From: Spirochaetia bacterium UBA6919 | GTDB lineage: Bacteria > Spirochaetota > UBA6919 | Reading direction: 5' to 3' | NCBI GenBank assembly: GCA_002450905.1 | Contig: DKAT01000002.1 | Span: 44,259-60,711 of the forward strand | DNA length: 16,453 bases | Part shown: positions 13,876-16,453 of the stretch, one piece after another | Layout of the letters: each line of letters begins with the position of its first letter | Numbering within the stretch: position 1 is the first letter of the stretch | Position numbers and translations under genes: made by a program | Notes under the pieces: generated by a model | What the model saw: only the letters and a program-made list of their open reading frames with translations | The model's database searches: none | What the model was told of the DNA's origin: nothing

Positions 13876-15312
13876 ATGTCATTAAATCAATTTGAAATTT
13901 CTAAAATAATTCATGAACTAAAAAAAATTATCATCCCCTCAAAGATTGAGAAAATTATCGAAACCTCTCCCTTAACGTATCTTTTTAAGTTATTTAAAAA
14001 TGAAAGTTATCATCTTCTTGTATCGTTAAATACAAAGGAAATGCGTATTCATTTATGTCAGGATTCCCATAAAAATAAGGAACATCCCCATCATTTTCTT
14101 GAATATTTAAAAAAATACGTTCAGAATGGGAAATTGGAGGACATCCAAACCTTGAACTCTGATCGGCTTGTTGAGATGAAAATCATGAGTCATGGGAAAA
14201 TTATTTATCTGGTATTCGAAATGATTCCCAGGGTGGATAATATAATCATATTGGATGAACAGAGAAAGATTACTTATAATTTAAAACCACTGAGGGTTCC
14301 ACTATGTATTAATGAGGAATACTCTGTTCCAGAAAAAAAAGAATATATTAGTAAATTAAATATCATTGAACAAGACAATGAATTATATAATCAAACAGTG
14401 GAGAAGTATTATAATAAAATAATTCAGGATAATCAGTATCATGAAAATCATTTCAGGATTCTATCTTCACTGAATAAAGATTTAAAAAAGACCCAGAAAC
14501 TCCTGATGAATCTTGAGAACCAGTATAATGAGTGTAATTTATGGGAAGACTGGCAGAGGAAAGGAGAATTATTGAAAGCTAATTATCATTTATTAAAGAA
14601 GGGTTTGGAGCTTATCAAAGTGCAAAACTATTTCGACAGTAATTTAGATGAGATAAATATTCCACTAGATCCTCAGAAAGATCCTTCTGAAAATATAAAT
14701 CATTTTTTTACCAAATCCAAGAAACTCAAATCAGGGATCAGTCACATAGAAGGGAAATATACCACGACGAAAGAAAAATACACACAGCTAAAACAAATGA
14801 CCGATGAACTTCAATCTATTCCAGATCAAAGAATATTGGATGAGTTTACAAGAAAATATAAGTTGGATTCAAGAATATCTCATGAAAAGAAAAATAATTC
14901 TCCTGCTAAAAAAGAAAGCAAGGCTCTAGGGTATCATATTTTCATGTCTTCTAAAGGCGTTCCGATTTATGTAGGCAAGAAAAACACAGATAATGACAGA
15001 TTAACCTTTAGTATAGCCAAGGGGAATGATATGTGGCTCCATGTTCGTGATTATCCGGGATCTCATGTTGTTGTTCCGTTAAATAAAACTCAGGTAATTA
15101 ATCAGGAAACCCTTTACGAAGCAGGACAATTAGCTCTTAATTATAGTAAAGCAAAATCTCATCAACAAGGAGAGGTTATGTATACTTATAAAAAGTTCTT
15201 ATCCAAAGCGAAAGGATCACCCCCAGGACAAGTCCAGGTATCTCAGTTTAAAACAATGTTTATCAAACTGGATAGTGAATGTCTCCGGGATATTAAAGAA
15301 CGCTCACAATGA
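13876..15312 (+). CDS. rqcH: RqcH-type NFACT protein (ribosome quality control)
   Basis: NFACT/RqcH proteins bind obstructed 50S subunits with peptidyl-tRNA and drive Ala-tailing of stalled chains. They were earlier annotated as fibronectin-binding proteins. In 478 residues, NFACT-N occupies about 1-165, including LLVSLNTKEMRIHL at 47-60 and the Asp96-Arg97 pair (NSDRLVEM) matching the functionally important DR motif. A long helical/coiled-coil region spans about 165-335 and NFACT-R about 352-468, including GVPIYVGKKNTDND at 361-374, the hallmark DMWLHVRDYPGSHVVV at 385-400, and YSKAKSHQQGEVMYT. The protein is shorter than Bacillus RqcH (about 570), so the central part appears reduced. The start at 13876 is the first ATG after an in-frame stop at 13867-13869, but no clear Shine-Dalgarno is present. 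It stands alone and faces convergent genes downstream. Confidence 0.9.
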   Translation: MSLNQFEISKIIHELKKIIIPSKIEKIIETSPLTYLFKLFKNESYHLLVSLNTKEMRIHLCQDSHKNKEHPHHFLEYLKKYVQNGKLEDIQTLNSDRLVEMKIMSHGKIIYLVFEMIPRVDNIIILDEQRKITYNLKPLRVPLCINEEYSVPEKKEYISKLNIIEQDNELYNQTVEKYYNKIIQDNQYHENHFRILSSLNKDLKKTQKLLMNLENQYNECNLWEDWQRKGELLKANYHLLKKGLELIKVQNYFDSNLDEINIPLDPQKDPSENINHFFTKSKKLKSGISHIEGKYTTTKEKYTQLKQMTDELQSIPDQRILDEFTRKYKLDSRISHEKKNNSPAKKESKALGYHIFMSSKGVPIYVGKKNTDNDRLTFSIAKGNDMWLHVRDYPGSHVVVPLNKTQVINQETLYEAGQLALNYSKAKSHQQGEVMYTYKKFLSKAKGSPPGQVQVSQFKTMFIKLDSECLRDIKERSQ

Positions 15313-15363
15313 TATTTCATTCCTCAGATCATTTTATAAATGTGGGTCCTGTAATACAATATT

Positions 15364-15615
15364 CTATATCTTTTCAAATCCTTTAAAATCCCTTGATGCA
15401 ATGGATCTGTATGAATTGAAGGTATCTTTTAGAAAATGACCTTTTTTTTGTTTCTCAGGCTTACTTTCATAGTCCTTGATCTTTTCTTCAATTGACTGAA
15501 TCGCCCGTTGAAAACTATCATTGTTTTCATTGCTTGATTTAGTAAGTTGTTTTTGAAGATTTTGTAAAACGCCACTATAGTACAAATAATTAATATATTC
15601 CACAAAGCCCTCCAT
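15364..15615 (-). CDS. Hypothetical charged helical protein, possibly an N-terminally truncated gene
   Basis: I do not recognise it. From the ATG at 15615 it encodes 83 residues, mostly helical and highly charged (QRAIQSIEEKIKDYESKPEK at 36-55). The frame remains open upstream to about 15747 with no ATG, GTG or TTG. The translation immediately before the ATG (KQFSTDKIRHIKDAYSD) reads like ordinary protein continuous with the ORF. The ATG itself has only a distant AAGGA about 13 bases away. Either the real start is lost and this is a gene remnant, or an unusual start is used. A nine-A run at 15677-15685 within the open part is a possible frameshift site. It is convergent with rqcH, whose stop is 51 bases away. 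Confidence 0.42.
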   Translation of the reverse strand: MEGFVEYINYLYYSGVLQNLQKQLTKSSNENNDSFQRAIQSIEEKIKDYESKPEKQKKGHFLKDTFNSYRSIASRDFKGFEKI

Positions 15616-15773
15616 GTCGCTATAGGCATCCTTGATATGTCTAATTTTGTCGGTAGAAAATTGTTTTGGATGAATGAAAAAAAAATAGTTTGTTAATAGA
15701 ATTATAGAAAAATTCTGTAAATATAAAATATATAATGTATAATACCATCAGGTTTATATATGGAGTGAATAAT

Positions 15774-15790
15774 AAAAATTGTTATAAATA
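15774..15790. repeat. 17-bp direct repeat, copy 1
   Basis: AAAAATTGTTATAAATA here is identical to 16055-16071. The two copies bracket the one-repeat lipoprotein ORF 281 bases apart. AT-rich composition makes chance identity plausible, though local spacing is suggestive. Confidence 0.4.
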
Positions 15791-15819
15791 TAATTATAAA
15801 TTAATAAATATCTGATAAT

Positions 15820-16038
15820 TCATAATCCCAATGAATTCCCTTGTAAATTTGTGGTAAATGTATTACCTCCATCTGTGGATATACTTAACCCACCCCCATT
15901 AGTAGCAGCATATATAGCTGAATTATTTTGATTGGTTTCTTCATCACAAGTTGCAACAAAAAATATTGATACAAGTATATAAATAGGTATTAAGAATAGT
16001 TTAATTATTTGATTTTTATTATTGAATATACTTTTCAA
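15820..16038 (-). CDS. Short lipoprotein with one Asp-box (BNR-like) repeat, probably truncated
   Basis: This is a 72-residue product with a basic N-terminus, a hydrophobic signal at about 12-30 and lipobox FVATC (Cys31), so it is probably an envelope lipoprotein. Residues 41-62 hold an IYAATNGGGLSIS unit followed by TDGGNTF, the Asp-box signature (SxDxGxxF/W) of beta-propeller repeats. Proteins of this type normally carry many such units, but this frame stops ten residues after the first, at TGA 15820-15822. I found no continuing repeat in other frames downstream. The start codon is TTG at 16038-16036, supported by AAAGGAG at 16046-16052 with a 7-base spacer and followed by a sensible signal (KSIFNNKNQ). 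It could be a remnant of a larger propeller lipoprotein or a genuine short protein. Confidence 0.6.
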   Translation of the reverse strand: MKSIFNNKNQIIKLFLIPIYILVSIFFVATCDEETNQNNSAIYAATNGGGLSISTDGGNTFTTNLQGNSLGL

Positions 16039-16045
16039 AATAAAT

Positions 16046-16052
16046 CTCCTTT
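16046..16052 (-). promoter_or_regulatory. Shine-Dalgarno supporting a TTG start
   Basis: AAAGGAG on the minus strand, 7 bases before TTG at 16038, decides this unusual start for the lipoprotein ORF. No in-frame ATG is available nearby. Confidence 0.6.
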
Positions 16053-16381
16053 TAAAAAATTGTTATAAATAATAATATTTTCTATGCTGATAATTTTTTA
16101 AGATTTAGCAGAGAATGGTTTCCTTCGCAAGCTCAGATCAGGCTTCACACACTATGACATTTCGGATGAGCAGACTTCAAATTTAAAGAAATCCAGATTA
16201 AATAATAACACAAAATTACAAAAAAACTATTTGGATGATTTATTTATAACTGTATATATTCTACTCTTCAACAGGTATCCGGAGTAAAGAATCTTTTTAT
16301 CACCTCAAAAAGTTTTTAGAAATGATAACCCATACTTTGTTAAAAAAAATTATATAAGATTTTTTGTTATTAAGATGATTT
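16053..16381. other. About 330 bp without a recognised gene
   Basis: This stretch is AT-rich, except that about 16119-16185 (TTCCTTCGCAAGCTCAGATC onward) is noticeably richer in G and C than its surroundings and encodes no sensible protein. It also holds the second copy of the 17-bp repeat and an imperfect hairpin with arms TTATCA (16297-16302) and TGATAA (16323-16328). That hairpin could follow the partial gene at the right edge but lacks a U tract. Confidence 0.5.
16055..16071. repeat. 17-bp direct repeat, copy 2
   Basis: Exact copy of 15774-15790. It lies just upstream of the ribosome site of the TTG-start lipoprotein ORF. Confidence 0.4.
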
Positions 16382-16453
16382 TTATTTGGCTTTTTTCTTG
16401 TACTCCTGTGATTTGAGTTTATTTCCAAGTTTGAAATAGATATGAGAGAAGAG
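16382..16453 (-). CDS. C-terminal end of a protein cut by the window edge, TPR-like
   Basis: On the minus strand the frame runs from the window edge to TAA at 16382-16384, giving 23 residues. The segment IYFKLGNKLKSQEYKKKA resembles the helix-turn-helix spacing of a terminal tetratricopeptide repeat (Y-x-x-G-x-x-x-x-A/S-x-x-x-Y-x-x-A), ending in a Lys-rich tail. The rest lies outside, so the identity is open and confidence is limited by length. Confidence 0.4.
   Translation of the reverse strand, partial: LFSHIYFKLGNKLKSQEYKKKAK

Noticed and set aside
15429..15629. 66-residue minus-strand frame overlapping the small ORF near 15364-15615
   Set aside because: Alternative frame of the same DNA with poorer protein character; the other frame reads more naturally and extends further upstream.

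Overview
The window is AT-rich bacterial chromosome (roughly two thirds A+T by eye). It carries housekeeping genes, a chemotaxis cluster, a large phosphorelay kinase, and a tandem set of small cytochromes c. No rRNA, tRNA, CRISPR array, transposase or integrase was seen. The best guess for the host is a low-GC spirochaete or a similar Gram-negative bacterium. The reasons are small lipoproteins with loose lipoboxes (AITNC, FAISC, FVATC), a lipoprotein start carrying a GGGLSISTDGGNTF Asp-box repeat, periplasmic c-type cytochromes, and an MCP/CheW pair. This assignment is inference, not proof.

Layout. (1) Positions 27-2723, plus strand: gpmI (glycolysis) and secG (protein export) form a tight pair, followed by an unrecognised 130-residue protein and a terminator-like hairpin. 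(2) Positions 2989-8022, minus strand, read right to left: a LuxR-type response regulator with Glu at its phosphorylation site; a 344-bp leader with two GC-rich hairpins; a previously unlisted 59-codon small ORF; cheW; an MCP with an HBM-like sensor domain; a small membrane protein; and an exodeoxyribonuclease III family gene of visibly higher GC. (3) Positions 8023-8591: a 569-bp AT-rich divergent intergenic region. (4) Positions 8592-12156, plus strand: a 1062-residue hybrid histidine kinase (REC-PAS-PAS-HisKA-HATPase-REC-REC-HPt) followed by a small CxxC/CxxC protein. (5) Positions 12397-13636, minus strand: three paralogous monoheme cytochromes c (lipoprotein, secreted, lipoprotein in transcription order), with related stem-loops in the two gaps between them. 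(6) Positions 13876-15312, plus strand: a short rqcH/NFACT gene. (7) Positions 15364-16453, minus strand: a region with signs of decay. It holds a small ORF whose frame stays open upstream without a start codon, a one-repeat lipoprotein fragment starting at TTG and flanked by a 17-bp direct repeat, and the C-terminal end of a TPR-like protein cut by the window edge.

How they fit. The middle of the window is devoted to signalling. The MCP and CheW form a receptor/coupling pair that must borrow a CheA from elsewhere. The degenerate response regulator and the hybrid kinase are divergently transcribed from one shared intergenic region, which may hold operator-like TGATAAA/TTTATCA half-sites. The hybrid kinase contains a complete internal His-Asp-His relay, but no obvious output protein lies beside it. 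The three cytochromes probably carry electrons in the periplasm and look like recent tandem duplicates. No complete novel system can be demonstrated. The items most worth following are the Glu66 regulator, the 59-codon ORF with its structured leader, the zinc-site protein behind the kinase, and the intercistronic hairpins of the cytochrome set.
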